From Triglochin maritima (lineage: Eukaryota; Streptophyta; Magnoliopsida; Alismatales; Juncaginaceae), in the NCBI GenBank assembly GCA_963682175.1, contig OY821772.1, positions 14,810,743 to 14,874,742 on the forward strand: a stretch of 64,000 nucleotides of DNA. Direction: 5' to 3'. Positions 11,620 through 23,474 of this stretch are shown in pieces; within the stretch, counting starts at the first letter, position 1; each line of letters begins with the position of its first letter. Both the position numbers and the translations under genes were made by a program. A model generated the notes under the pieces. It worked only from the letters and a program-made list of their open reading frames with translations, did no database searches and had not been told where the DNA came from.

Positions 11620-12138
11620 CCGTTTGCCCCCTAAACTATGCCTTGGTATCACTTTGCCCCCCTGAACTTTCAAAGTTAACAGTTACCTCCCCTGAACTTT
11701 AATTTTGTAACACTTTGTCCCCCTGAACTTCAAAAACTCATTATTTAACACACATTCGATGTTTTTTCCCTAATGTTTTTTGTTGTATCCCTAATACACT
11801 CCTAAACCTATATTTACGTGAAAGTTTGGATCCAAATGGAGGTCGGATATGATTGGAATTTGGGTCAGTTGACACTCAATCCGAACCAAATTCCAACCAT
11901 ATCCGTATTGCATTTCGATCCAAACTTTCACGTAAATATAGGTTTTGGAGTGTATTAGGGATACAACAAAAAAATTAGGAAAAAAACGTCGAATGTGTGT
12001 TAAACAATGAGTTTTTGAAGTTTAAGGGGGCAAAGTGTTACAAAATTAAAGTTTAGGGGAGGTAACTGTTAACTTTGAAAGTTCAGGGGGGCAAAGTGAT
12101 ATCAAGGCATAGTTCAGGAGGGCAAACTGTAATTAACC
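11620..12138. mobile_element. Foldback (hairpin) element in an intron of the PMD pseudogene
   Basis: The two halves, about 11620-11870 and 11890-12136, are near-perfect reverse complements of each other. The arms read CGTTTGCCCCCTAAACTATG at the left end, and the right end reads CATAGTTCAGGAGGGCAAAC then TGTAATTAACCC. A diverged second copy lies at 26519-27037. It has no coding capacity. The superfamily (Mutator-like foldback or another) is unresolved, because no clear TSD is visible. Confidence 0.8.
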
Positions 12139-12786
12139 CATAAAATCTTAAGTAAAAGCATAAAAATTAAATTTCTTACCAAGTAACAATCCCTAGTGGT
12201 TGGATGCTATACTTCGGTAGTTCTCCATCTTCAACTATTCTCGTCAGCCGTCGCACGGTAATCTACAAGTATCACTCCATGTAAATACGTCTACAACTAG
12301 CAAGGTCTTCCAATAGTGAAAGTGCCTCGATTCGCACAAACTCTGGCCGATGTGACCATGCTTGAATGTATGACTGCTGCTCTTGTAACCAGTTTACTCT
12401 AGGCTTCCCCTGAGCCTTCTTCATTTTGCAGATCTCCATTAATTCTAGAATATGTTGTCGCATGCCAAACGGACGCATCACCCTATCTGGCACGTACATA
12501 ACGGCTACTCTGAAACAAACCATCCATGTTCTAGTCATCTAGATTTCACGTCCTTCCCTACAATCAGCAGGCAACCCCATCTTATCTACATGTTCATAAG
12601 GGGTCCAACAAACTTAATTTTCTTCTCGAACGTCCAACTCATTTATGTAAAATTCAATATGAGTCGTCTTCACATGTTCAACCACGGCCTAGGAGTCTGC
12701 AACGTGAACCTAAAGGACGTAAAAGATGTTTAGGAAGTTGTAGACCTGGAACCTTCGAAGGCTACCCAATGTTAAGGTGTTCCCAA

Positions 12787-13557
12787 TGTAGGATCGTAAT
12801 GCCCCCTAATTATCTAATCAAATTACGCTTAACTCCTACTTAAGTTAACAAGATGTGCAGCGTAAACGAATTAAAACAAAGTAGGAAAAAGCTATGCAAA
12901 CCACACTGGATACGGGTGTTTTTATAGAGGTTCGCCCTCCCGCCTACATCCTCTCTTGCAAGCTCCGCTCGATTCCATGAGCTCCACTCACGATTTCCCT
13001 ATCCAATCCCCGTTCTGGGCCAAAAGAGAACGTATTTACACTTCAAACCTTGCGAACACCCTATCAAGCTTGGATTCCTCTTCTCACAATCCGAGAAGGA
13101 TGCTTCGGGCTTTCACCAGAGCCTTTACTCTTTTGAACAACAAAGAACTTGAGTTGAACAATACTCTCTAGCTTGATCACACTTTGAGTACGATATTGCA
13201 ATGATCAAAGATGTGGAATTTAGGCCCTTGAGTGTAAGATTTGGAGTTTTAGGAGTTCGAGATTTCTCTTTAATGTATGAGACAATTGAAAGTGTAAGAG
13301 TTGTCTAAACAATATATTTGGACCTCTATTTATAAGCTCCTAAAGACTTGTAGCCGTTTGGGAAGAATTGATTGATTGGTGTGAAGAACACACAAACAGA
13401 ATTCAAGGTTCAGTAATTTAATCCCTTAACGGTCGACAAAATTGGGCTAACCGGTTGACCATTTCCTTTTAGTATAAGGAAACGTTCGAACGAACAAGTC
13501 ATCGGTTGAACAAACAAGACAAAAGCATAAGTTCACTTAAGTGAACGGTCGAAGAAG
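12787..13557 (-). repeat. Truncated 3' LTR of the Copia element
   Basis: Aligns with 18255-19030, starting TGTAGGATCGTAATG on the plus strand. The homology stops at about 13557, where gag sequence begins directly, so the outer part of the LTR was lost by deletion. It includes the block near 12920-12990 (TAGAGGTTCGCCCTCCCGCC) and scattered GGTTGACC and CGGTCGAA motifs near 13430-13555. Confidence 0.8.
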
Positions 13558-14179
13558 AATTTGATCAACTAGAACAAGAGTTAGAGGCTACCTCACTTTC
13601 TTCATCTTGTATAGTCATGAAGCATGTGTGGGCAACTTCCATTCTACTTTGTAGGGCAGATGATGAAGAATCATCCCATGTTACTTTGTAAGCTTCCTCC
13701 TTCCTTTCTCTTCTCTTGCTCTTTTTTTCTCTCCTTCTCTCCCTTCTATCATTCCTCTTGTCCTTTTCTCTTCTATCATTTTCACTCTTCTCCTCCTTTT
13801 CTATCTTCTTTTTCTAACTTCTTCTTTCTCTCATTTCTCCCTTATCTTTCTTGAGGTATTTGAAGAAGTCTTTGGCAAGAACCTCAATGTCCTCTTCTTC
13901 TTTTCTAATCCTTGGTTCATCAAAATTTGCATGTAATGTCAAGGTTGATTTCATCTTGGAGGCTTCTTTCTCCTTTCAATGATTTATTTGGAGCTCATAG
14001 GCCTTGAGTTTTCCAATCAACTCCTTCATCTTTAGTTGGGAGATGTCATGTGCTTCCTCAATTGCAACGACCTTGTCTTCTCAATCGTTGTTGAGTGATC
14101 GGAGGAACTTTCTTGTCATTTCTCCTTCACTAATCTTTCTTCCAAGAACACTGATTGACATCATTTCTGAAGGGAATGT
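13558..14179 (-). pseudogene. C-terminal part of the Copia gag (UBN2-type)
   Basis: The minus strand encodes, with a few stops and shifts, a gag-like order: GEMTRKFLRSLNNDW, an AIEEAHDISQL-like block, ELIGKLKAYEL, a Lys/Glu-rich tail and a Trp-Asp-Asp-Ser-Ser-Ser stretch ending near 13590. These blocks are typical of UBN2-family Copia gag proteins. The pyrimidine-rich plus strand at 13690-13850 is simply the complement of the Lys/Glu-rich tail. Confidence 0.65.
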
Positions 14180-16213
14180 GTTCTAAAAGTTTTACTTTTA
14201 AATGTCAATTGTTATGAATTGAATGAGAAATCATTTTGTTCCTTGTTTATGTTATTCGTCTTTTAGAAGTGTTAAGGAAGAGGCTCTTGGTCCTTAACCG
14301 TAGAGCTCTGAAAGATATTGGTTTACATAAAACAAAAGATATTCGCAATCATGGTAATTAACATGGGACATTAATTACCGAGTTAAGATTGTCGTGTTGG
14401 TCATAGATCATTGTAGCTCTACAAGTGAGTGACAACACGGGTACACAAAAGAGGAAAATAGTACTTTTGTATGCTGAATTGACGTAACAAAATATTATAG
14501 AAATGTGTTTCTGTGTCATTAATATTTTACTGTGTCCTTGGTCCTTAGATATGAGACTTATATCCGATCGCTTAAGGAATGCTTAATTAGACTGGTGTCT
14601 TAAGCTATCGATAAGTGTAGTGTAAAGGCGTTAGTTGGTTAAGTATGACTTTTGTTGGAGAAGATAGCTAGTCGAAAGATTGTCATTGCCCCTTAATTGA
14701 GTGATGATATTAGTGGGCCCCTTGATAAAACAAAGTTATAATGTGCACAATGTGATTTGAGTTAAGTCACATATTTATAACTAGCTTGAAGAGATCAAGA
14801 AATGAATACTAATACAAAGATGACACAATACTACTTTGTGTGTATTCTTAATATCATGCGGCAAGGGACGGACACAAGTGGTGCACTCCATCACTAAATG
14901 GATCGGGTTTTGGTTCGCGTGGAATTAAGACATCTAACTAATTAGGAGCTATAATGTGTAGCTAGATACCGCTTATAGCTTGTGATATTAAGTTCTTAAT
15001 ATCACTGACAATTTAGTTTAGATCCTCCCATAGGTCACACCACAAAACTGGGAAACAAGAAATGGGGATTTTGAGTTCATAAGATGTGTCGGGTTTCATG
15101 TAGAAAATATGACACATGGGGTGAACAGGAAAAATCAAAATTATGTTGTGATTAATAACATAATTAGAATCTAAATTAAATTCATATGTGATGTAAATAT
15201 TATGGGGTGTAATGATTGATCATTGCATAGGATAATATGTTACATAAGTTATGAATTTACTACTAATCCCGAAATGTCAAATTTTGTAGGGGTTAAACCG
15301 AAATTTGACAAGTCTGCAATACTGTGCACAAACGGTCGACCGGTTAACAGTAAACGGTCGACCGAACGTGCACGGTCGACCGGACACGTCTCGACCGATA
15401 ACAGGGAATTTTCGTCTGTTCGGAACAGTCGACCGAATCTATCGGTCGGTCGACCGAACATTGCGATGAAATTTTTATTGTTACGAGCGGTCGACCAAAT
15501 GTTGAACGGTCGACCGAAACATGGTTGGAGCGGTCGACCGAACCTCCAAACGGTCGACCGGTCCAGACGGTTTTGTGCAGAATTAATTTAAGAATTAATT
15601 AGATCATGCATGGAATTGGTCCATAATTGATTTAATTCGTGGCTAACATTATTTATTATTAAATAATGGATGGTTAGATGGAAGTTTGCATGAAATCATG
15701 GGCAAGAGGTTGCACATGAATAGGTAATTTGGAGAGAACTTATAAATACAAGTTTATCTCATTACCTCATTAATTTTAATTCATTGTTTTTCTCATGCAA
15801 AAACTCTCTCCGTAATTCTCCACGAAATTCCCCTAATTCTTAAGTTTAGTTTTAGTTTTTAAGAGATCATCTTCTCAAGGGAACTAAAGAGGGGTTAATA
15901 ATTAGATTCTAAACCCTATTGGAGATTGAGAGGCTAGCTCTTATCTCTCCAATCTTGTTTAGAGTTTGGTGAAATCTCGGAGGCATCCGGCGCAGCAACA
16001 AGCATCCTCAACGTCTCCGAATCTTCAAGAAGTTTCAGAGAACTTCTAGGTATGAATTTTGGTGTCCCATGTTTGTTTTAATAAAAGTTTTAAAACTAGT
16101 TATTGAAACAAACCAATGCATGCATGAAATAAATCATAGAAAATTGTAATAGATCCTTATTACGCATAAAAATTCCGAAAATATATACGTGTAATTAAAC
16201 ATGAAATCCTACA
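14180..16213 (+). repeat. Probable solo LTR nested in the Copia gag, with a dense CGGTCGACCG cluster
   Basis: The stretch starts TGTTCTAAAAG and ends AATCCTACA (TG..CA), is about 2.03 kb, and has LTR-like signals: a TATA box (CTTATAAATAC) near 15738 and AATAAAAG near 16080. About ten CGGTCGACCG-type palindromes are packed into 15334-15565. No TSD could be matched, because its right edge abuts another LTR. The family is not identified. Confidence 0.5.
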
Positions 16214-17741
16214 ATTTCATGCATATATTTGTGTCTTATATCCATTATCTTTCACCCCAAACAATTCTATGTAACGAGTTTTATGTTTAGTTTTCAGGAA
16301 TAAGTAGGTTTGAGAAGGAGAGACTATAAATGGACCTAATAGAAAGGAAAATGACAGAGTTGAGAGACTAGAGGACTAAGATGCAAGGGATAAGGACCTC
16401 AACGTAAGACCGAAGGACCAAAGAGCAAAATAGAAAACTCCACACCATCATGGGTAGTATTTTGGCAATTCGATTCGGGTCGGAGCTCCAATAAAAGAAG
16501 TATATGCATCAAAGACCGACAAAGAAATCCAGAAAAGCCCACAACAAATTCCAGCCAAATCCAGAGTTTATGGACCGCCAATTGGTGGTCCGGATCTCTC
16601 CGGATCCGCTAAGATTTCGCGTGCACATGTATTAGTGTTTGTTTAGGATATTTTTGGTATTTGTTTAGTCCCATACCGGGGGATTGTCCCGGATTACCTT
16701 TTTCTATGGCTATAAATAGAACTCTTCACATTCTATTATAAACTACCCATTGCTTGGTGGCATTCTCTCTACTTGGAGTAAGCCTTGAAGCAAAAACTCA
16801 AGATGGAGAAGAATGCTACCTTCAATGTGAGTCATTGTTAATAAAATAATTGTTCTTAGTTTCTTTTAATATTGTGTTTTAATTCTTGCATGTTTCTTAG
16901 TTTTATGTTCATTTCAATTAGTTTCTTTAATATTCCTTTCTTGCTTAGTTGAATTTCCTTTCAGTATAATGTTTCATTTTGTTAATGTAGTTAGTGTAAT
17001 GAGTAGTGAGTAGTTCTATCCCCATTTGGGGGGTGGAGAAATATGCGATATAATCATGTAGTGTATTAGGTGTGTGTTATCTTAATCCCTTGAGCCTTAT
17101 ATGATTTCCATAACCATCTAATGGGATTTCACTCTTATCTTTGATATGCTAATGCTCTTGAATGAAGCTTAGCTTATGCTTAGATTAATGTACCTATTTT
17201 ATGGGGAATGATAAGGTGAGGATATGGATGGAATTAATATTGGAAACACAATTTGTAGTGTATGTACTCTTGTTGCCTTTACCTTGGTTAATGTCTTGTA
17301 TGTTTTAATGATATTGAGTTATCTTATTTCATGTGGAGGCATAGTAGGGTCTAGTCTTTATACATGAGTTCATTTAGCTTCATTCCAATTATTGTCTTGT
17401 ATGTTTTAATGATATGATCTTATCTTATTTCATGTGGAGGCAAAGTTGGATTTAGCTTTATGATTTCATGCACTACATATTGTGAGGAGCATAATTGAAC
17501 ACACACACATCTTTATACTCACATTATTTCTCTACCCCCTATGGGGTTTAGTTTTATTGCTTCTCTTCCATTTCTTTTTTGCATTTTAGTGTTGTTTAGT
17601 GTAACCAACCTTTTCTCTCATTTCTTTCCCACTCGCCTTCGCACAAACCAAAACTCGACACACCTCCCTGTGGATCGACCCGTATTTGCCACTGCTTCAA
17701 CGCGGCTGTGCACTTGCGGTTAATATAAAACGAATCAATCA
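16214..17741 (+). repeat. Athila-type solo LTR, slightly truncated at its start
   Basis: Starts at TTTCATGCATATATTTGTGTC, lacking about 12 bp of the usual start, and ends AATCAATCA. It contains GGACCGCCAATTGGTGGTCC (16572-16591), a TATA box (GGCTATAAATAG) near 16709 and the family end block (GATCGACCCGTATTTGCCAC) near 17672. No internal region is attached, so it is a solo LTR. Confidence 0.8.
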
Positions 17742-17749
17742 AAAACAAA

Positions 17750-18202
17750 GAGAGTTAGTGATATCGGTGAAGCGAGTGTTCATTTTGCTTATGTTCTCAA
17801 CGATTTGCATAGTGAAAATTTCATATTTATGCATGAGGAGGTTAATTCTTGTTTCTTTTGTTTTGCTATCACCCTCATGATGCATTTGTAATCTATGTCA
17901 TATTTCATATGCACTTTCACACCCTCTAACCTATTGTATTCACTCTCATTTAAGCCACAATAAAGGATGTTTATGATAGTTGAGTTCATTTCATATTCAT
18001 TCATTTTAGGTCTAGTCAAGGTGACTAATTCCTCTTCCTTAGGAGGGGTGTATGGGTTTTGAAGGAAGATCCAACACTTATGATCACTAGAAACTAAGAA
18101 TATTTCCATTCTATTCTTCCAATAATCATAGTTTGACCCATTTAGCAAAGATGCTCTAGTTGTGCATAATCCTTCTACATGATTAGATGATGAAGATGTC
18201 AT
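17750..18202 (-). pseudogene. N-terminal part of the Copia gag
   Basis: Opens with ATG at 18202, about 40 bases downstream of the primer site. It contains LLNGSNYDYWKNRMEIFL, the signature of the DUF4219/UBN2 Copia gag start, and continues to a TDITNSL-like block that joins, across the nested LTRs, with the gag C part at 14179. In-frame shifts are present near 17880. Confidence 0.7.
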
Positions 18203-18240
18203 ACTAAAATATGATTAAGTATATGAAATTCACCACCTAT

Positions 18241-18252
18241 GCTCTGATACCA
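18241..18252 (-). other. Copia primer-binding site, initiator-Met tRNA type
   Basis: The minus strand reads TGGTATCAGAGC, the classic complement of plant initiator-Met tRNA, two bases from the LTR end at 18255. Confidence 0.9.
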
Positions 18253-18254
18253 AA

Positions 18255-21200
18255 TGTAGGATCGTAATGGACCCTAATTATCTAATCAAATTACGTTTAA
18301 TTCCTACTGAAGTTAACAAGATGTGCAGCAGAAACGAATTAAAACAAAGTAGGGAAAAACTATGCAAACCACAATGGACACGGTTGTTTTTATAGAGGTT
18401 CGGCCTCCCGCCTGCTTCATCTCTTGCAAGCTCCGCTCGATTCCATGAGCTCCGCTCACGACTTCGCTATCCACTCCCCGTTCCCGGCCACGAGAGAACG
18501 CATTTACACTTAAAGTCTTACTAACACCCTCGCAAGCTTGGATTCCTCTTCTCACAATCCGAGAAGGATGCTTTGGGCTTTCATCGGAGCCTTTACTCTT
18601 TTGAACAACAAAGAACTTGAGTGGAACAACACTCTCTGGCTTGAGCACACTTTCAGTACGATATTGCAATTATCAAAGATGTGGAATTTAGGCTCTTGAG
18701 TGTAAGATTTGGAGTTTTAGGAGTGGGAGATTTCTCTCTAATGTATGAGACAATTGGAAATGTAAGAACTATCTAAACAATGTATTTGGACCTCTATTTA
18801 CAAGCTCCTAAAGACTTGTAGCCGTTGGGGAAGAATTTATTGATTGTTGTGAAGAACACACAAACAGTATCAAAGTTCAGTAATTTTGTCCCTTAACGGT
18901 CGACAAAATCGGGGTAACCGGTCGATTGTTTCCTTTAAGTGTAAGGAAACATTCAAACGAACAAGTCATCGGTCGAACAAACAAGACTAAAGCTTAAGTT
19001 CACTTAAGTCAACGGTCGAACAAAATACAGGGATGGTCGACCGTTCAAGGAGTTTTGGCTAAGGTAAATTATGATAAGTCGAACAAAAGTTGTATCGACC
19101 AAACCCAGGAAGTTTTGGGCACAAGATTTGTCTTCTTCCGGTCGACCGTTCTATGGTCAACGTTCGACCGGTGACCAATTGTATTCTAGGGGTTGGTTGA
19201 GATTATACGAATACGACCATTGGAGAATAGGACAAGTATAACGGTCATTCAAAAATACAAGATCGGTTGACCGTTTTTGTCCGAAAGGTCAAAAACGGTC
19301 AACCGATAGAACTAGGAAAATACACTTTGAGACTCTGTTATAAACGGTCGAACAGAGAACTCATCCGGTCAACCATTTCACACAGGTAGATTACGTTTAG
19401 TTTCGAGTGATTTTCCGACTAAGGTTTGGGTGATCTATTGAAGTTCAATTGATGTGAAATTTTTGTTAGGATCTATGGCTCTCTAATCAATAGATAAATG
19501 TGGAATTAAAAATAATAATCGAAGGATTAAGGAAGAGACAATTGCAAACCACAAATTCGTCGACGCCGGAGTTTAGAGAGGTTCGGCACCCACACCTGGG
19601 TCCTAGTCCTCCTCGCAAGCCTCGCTCGATCCCCCAAGCCTTGCTTACGGTTCCACTAACCGATCTCCATTCCAGGCCGAGACCAACACCGTTTACAACA
19701 CCGAGCCTCGCGAACAACCTCGCCTCGCCCGTGTCTCCTCTCACAACTCGAGAGGGAGCTTCCTCGAAGCTTTACAACTTGGTGATTCTTGAATAAGGAA
19801 TTGGAATCACAATCTAACTAACACTCTACACTTGAGCACACTTGGATATTGATATGAAATTGGATATGCAAGTGGTGAAGTTTAGGCTTGAGTGTTGTGG
19901 ATTGAGAGCTTGAAGATGGAGAGGATTTGGCTTTGAGTAATGGATAGATAGGAAGTGATCAAGATGTCCAAAACAACCAAATGAGGTCCTATTTATAAGC
20001 ATTCAAGCTCAACTAGCCGTTTGGGAGTTGGTGGGGAAATGGACCAATAGGAATGTAAGATGTGACTTAAGCTCGGGCAGAAATCGTGTCGTTTTCGGTC
20101 GACCGTTATCTACACGGTAGTCCGAAGAATTGGTCTGAGTGAAGAACTCGGTTGACCAATTATTTATCGGATCACCGTTCACCAACCTCCAGTAGCTTTT
20201 ATCTATTTAGCCCTAATTAAGTTCGGTTAACCGAAGTTCATTCGGTTCACCGTTCTAAGGTGGACAGTAGAATTGATTGGGCTCTGATCATGTCAAGTTC
20301 GGTTGACCGTGTATACTTCGGTAGACCGAAGTAGCGCGGGTTTTGCGCTGACATTGAGTGGGAAGTTGGTTTATCGTTAAAGGTCAAGTGCCACGTGTAA
20401 AATAGTCGTTGGGATCCTAAAGCCAATAAGGAATCGGTTGACCGATAGCCATTCGGTCGTCCGAACTGGGATAAGTCAATTGGACTCTAGGGACTTAATT
20501 CAAAAGCGACCGTTGGAGCGAATCCGAAACCGGTCCATGGCTATTCGGTTGACCGAAGGTAGTTCGGTCTTCCATTGGGGCAATTCCAGATAACACCTAA
20601 GTTTTACTAGTGGGAAGTATTCGGGTATCCGACATGTGTTCAGTGGACCGAACTAGGCAGGATTAGGTTGACCAAAATAGGTTCAGTTTACCAATAAATG
20701 ACGGGACAGAATCCTAGTGCTCAAGTTTACATAAAACCTTATAGACTCAATAAATATAAAGTTACATGTCTTGATCCAAAGCTTTGATTACAAGTCTTGA
20801 GTCTTGATGTCTTTGTCCCAATGCTCATTTTCTTGATTGTCTTGATCAACCTATTAAGATGATTGCAAGTATACAAATATATATGCAATGCATGTAATCG
20901 TGTTTGCTCACTTTGATTGATTAGGTTGATTAATTAAGATTAGTTTAATTAATCATCAAAATTAATATAGATTACGGCAAAAAAGCCAACAATATCCCTT
21001 TTTTTATGATGACAAATCTATATCTTAATGCTTGAGTTTAAATTTAAGTTCTCCCCTTTTCTATATGATTGGTCCCCCTTCATATATGTAAACTATGTAT
21101 GTTTAAGATGCTCCCCCTAACAATATGCATAGTATGAGTAAATTGAAGCTCAATCCTTATCATTCTCCTCCTTTGACATCAATCAAATGCAAACAATATA

Positions 21201-21537
21201 AGCATACGATGTAAAGGTATAGGATTTCATAATTCTCCCCCTTAATTAGATGATATAACATTATATGCTCCCCCTATCACTAAGGCCTAAAAGAAATGAT
21301 GTATGATATCAATTAAGCATCTTCCTAAGACTCAAAATAAAGTAAAATTACATGTCTTCAAATAGCTTTGATTACATGTCTTGACTTCATTTCATTATGC
21401 TTGAGTCTTGATCACTTGTAGATGTTAGCACAATACAATATATCTTCATGCATTATGTGTGCTACACTACATTTGATTGTGATTAAGATTATGTTGATTA
21501 AATCATCAAAACACGGATTAAGCCCAAAAGGCCAACA
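18255..21537 (-). repeat. 5' LTR of the Copia element, split by a nested Copia 3' end
   Basis: The two LTR parts are 18255-19463 and about 21323-21537; alignment with the intact solo LTR at 41627-43186 shows that they were once adjacent, with about 75 bp lost. The inner part (18880-19370) is rich in CGGTCGACCG variants. The LTR contains a gene-like block (18400-18600) that gives spurious open frames on both strands. Confidence 0.8.
19464..21322 (-). mobile_element. 3' end of another Copia element nested inside the first one's LTR
   Basis: On the minus strand, internal sequence with several GGGGGAGC/GGGGGACC purine runs (21322-20997) ends in AAAAAAAGGGATAT and is followed by an LTR from TGTTGGCTTTTTTGCC (20996) to GATCCTAACA (19464). 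The LTR carries CGGTTGACCG/CGGTCGACCG variants at 20095-20700 and a CACCTGGGTCCTAG block near 19593. The 5' part of the element is missing and no TSD was found, so a deletion accompanied or followed insertion. Confidence 0.7.
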
Positions 21538-22371
21538 CCCAACACCAAATCTGTAACAATGTCCGGAACCCAGCTACTTGTTTCCCACTTTTTAAACATG
21601 CCTGATCCAAATAGTTGTACAACACAGCCAAAGACGTAGCTCTCCAACTGTAGTATCCACATTCAGGTAGATCTGCCAGCAAAAGCAAATGTTTGAGGTG
21701 GATTTTGTTTCCACTCTTATCTCCTGCTATCCCAGAACCTAACTGAAACAAAATCGAGGTTTTGGTGTGCTGCAACAATTGTTCATTTGTTGCATTTGGC
21801 ATCACGACACGGTAATTTTGCTAAACCATTGTAGCGACATGTATCTCTCTTTCACTGTAGTCGTCGCCTCTTCTTCTTCAGCACCCAATAAGTTCATGCA
21901 AACCTCAAGCCAATTATGATCTAAGGTTGCACACACCGCCAGACCGTGAACACGAAGACCGCTAAGCAAAGCTACGTCTTGTAGCATGATCGTCATCTCC
22001 CCATGTCTAAAGTGGAAGGTGTGAGTCTCCGGTCTCCACCTCTCAACCACAATACGGATCAGATTCCAATTCAGTTGCAATCGGGGCAAACGAGAGACTG
22101 TAGCAAATCCAGCAATCTCTAGAAAATCTCATACTATTTCATCTTCCGCAGTCTACATGTTGAACTGAATATCGTGCTCGATACACCTAATATTTGGCAA
22201 TTGATCCTGAAAAATATATTTACTTAAGGTCTAATATAAACCAATACACATAATTTTTAATTTGATAATCAAAACACTTACATTTTCGAGAATCGAAGAT
22301 GATCTATGATTCTTTTGCAATACTAGGACTGAAGGGTCCATATGACTGTGAGAATCGTGTGAAGTAGACAT

Positions 22372-23470
22372 TTTGCAACTGTTAAAATAACCAAAAAATC
22401 ATAAGAACAGACCAAATCAACCTAGAACAACCTAGTTTATTTGATGGAATTTATTGTTCACTGAAAAAAAATCTTTTATACCTGAAAACCAACAAATTTT
22501 AATCGATTCTTCAGTTCATACTGTCACAGATCATTGGATGCATAATGTTCAAAGACTTAGATAAAAAATTTCTAAAAATATAGAAACTAATGAGTAAAAT
22601 CAGAGGAAATAGTAAGAGGATGGTCAAGTATCCTCTGATGCTAATGATCGGTTTGATTCTTAAGATGGAATGAAGTGTGATTTCTCTCTAACTTTTTAAA
22701 GCAAACTTGGTTTGTGCATGAAATTGATAGACTTGGCTCATATATTTTGGACAAGAATTACAGTTTGGAAGTCGATGTCGCAGAAGAAAGGTTGCATATC
22801 TTGGTCAATCATAGTGTTGAATCTCCAACTTGTCAAGATGCAGTTGATTTCAACTAATACAATCTTTTCCTAATCTATAATTTGGATACATAAATCAATT
22901 AGACCTCTACAACAATTAAGATCAGATTAAAGATTTTTTACAAATTGAATATGAAATTTAGAAACCCAAACAAACCCATAACATTGAATCTAACAATTTA
23001 AGAATGAATAGTAACACTAACACAACCTTAATTGGAATTGTTACCTTTTTCGGCAAAAATGACCGACGAAGAATGTTGGTCGGAGAAAGGGATCTGATTT
23101 CGTCGGAGGGAAGAAAACATGGAAATTGTTATGTAATTTTGTGGGAAGAAATAATTGATTTCGTGGGGAAGAAGGGACCGACGACCACTTTCAATCCTAG
23201 GTAAAAACGACATCTCGGATTCCCTTTCTTACCTAGACTGAAAACGACATTTGTGATGTCATTTTCATTAAGGATAAATACGACATTACATATGTCATTT
23301 TTAAGAAACATATTTTGCAAAATAAGTTTTTCAGATTTATATTCTTCCTATTTTTATTTTTTTTACAACATTATTTTAAAAAATTCCTACTTCTACACTA
23401 GATAAATTGTACAAAATTTCATTGATCTATCTTATTATTGGTATTTGAAGTATTCAAAGGGATAAAAAAT
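22372..23470. other. Upstream flank of the PMD pseudogene
   Basis: AT-rich, with no gene recognised. At 23195-23310 there are repeated AAAACGACAT..ATGTCATTTT steps and a CTAGGTAA..TTACCTAG inverted pair. They resemble the short repeats at 3659-3815 on the opposite flank, as might be expected of transposon subterminal repeats. Confidence 0.35.
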
Positions 23471-23474
23471 TCAA

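Larger units (their letters stand above)
12787..21537 (-). mobile_element. Degraded Ty1/Copia element with nested LTRs, inserted in the PMD gene
   Basis: Read on the minus strand it runs from TGTTGGCC (21537) to CGATCCTACA (12787), and it is flanked by the perfect duplication CCCAA (12782-12786, 21538-21542). The minus-strand order is 5' LTR (21537-18255, itself split), initiator-Met primer site (18252-18241), gag N part, nested LTRs, gag C part, then a 3' LTR that lacks its beginning. Protease, integrase, reverse transcriptase and RNase H are all gone through an internal deletion at about 13557. The gag style and primer suggest a SIRE-like Copia, but the lineage is not proven. Confidence 0.85.
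4062..22371 (-). pseudogene. Plant-mobile-domain (PMD, MAIN-like) gene broken by two LTR retrotransposons
   Basis: Pieces of one minus-strand gene lie at 22371-21543, 12781-11250 and 4195-4062. The first piece starts with ATG (22371-22369), has a 75-bp intron (22207-22281), then PMD hallmarks: LxxLVERWRPETHTFH, GEMTI..DVALLSGL, DKSGNKIHL and a WRATSLAVLY block. It stops at IWCW, and the frame resumes at 12781 with the expected Glu-His-Leu-Asn-Ile-Gly. Further down come ADCREGREI, PDRVMRPFGMRQH and an intron (about 11570-12179) holding a foldback element. The last piece ends with Arg-Arg-Arg-Pro-Ser-Lys and a stop at 4062-4064. Several in-frame stops and shifts show it is dead. The duplicated CCCAA and TTGAA sites prove that the interruptions are insertions. 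PMD genes occur both as host genes (MAIN family) and inside Mutator-like transposons; which applies here is open. Confidence 0.8.

Noticed and set aside
13624..13854. Ser/Phe-rich open frame on the plus strand
   Set aside because: It is the complement of the Lys/Glu-rich tail of the minus-strand Copia gag.
15334..15565. Possible CRISPR-like array (repeated CGGTCGACCG)
   Set aside because: The spacing is irregular, the unit is only 10 bp and varies, the host is a plant, and it lies in an LTR.
18313..18669. 118-codon minus-strand frame, repeated in other Copia LTR copies (12787-13557, 42624-43110)
   Set aside because: It lies inside the LTR, the frame is not kept between copies, and it has no known domain.
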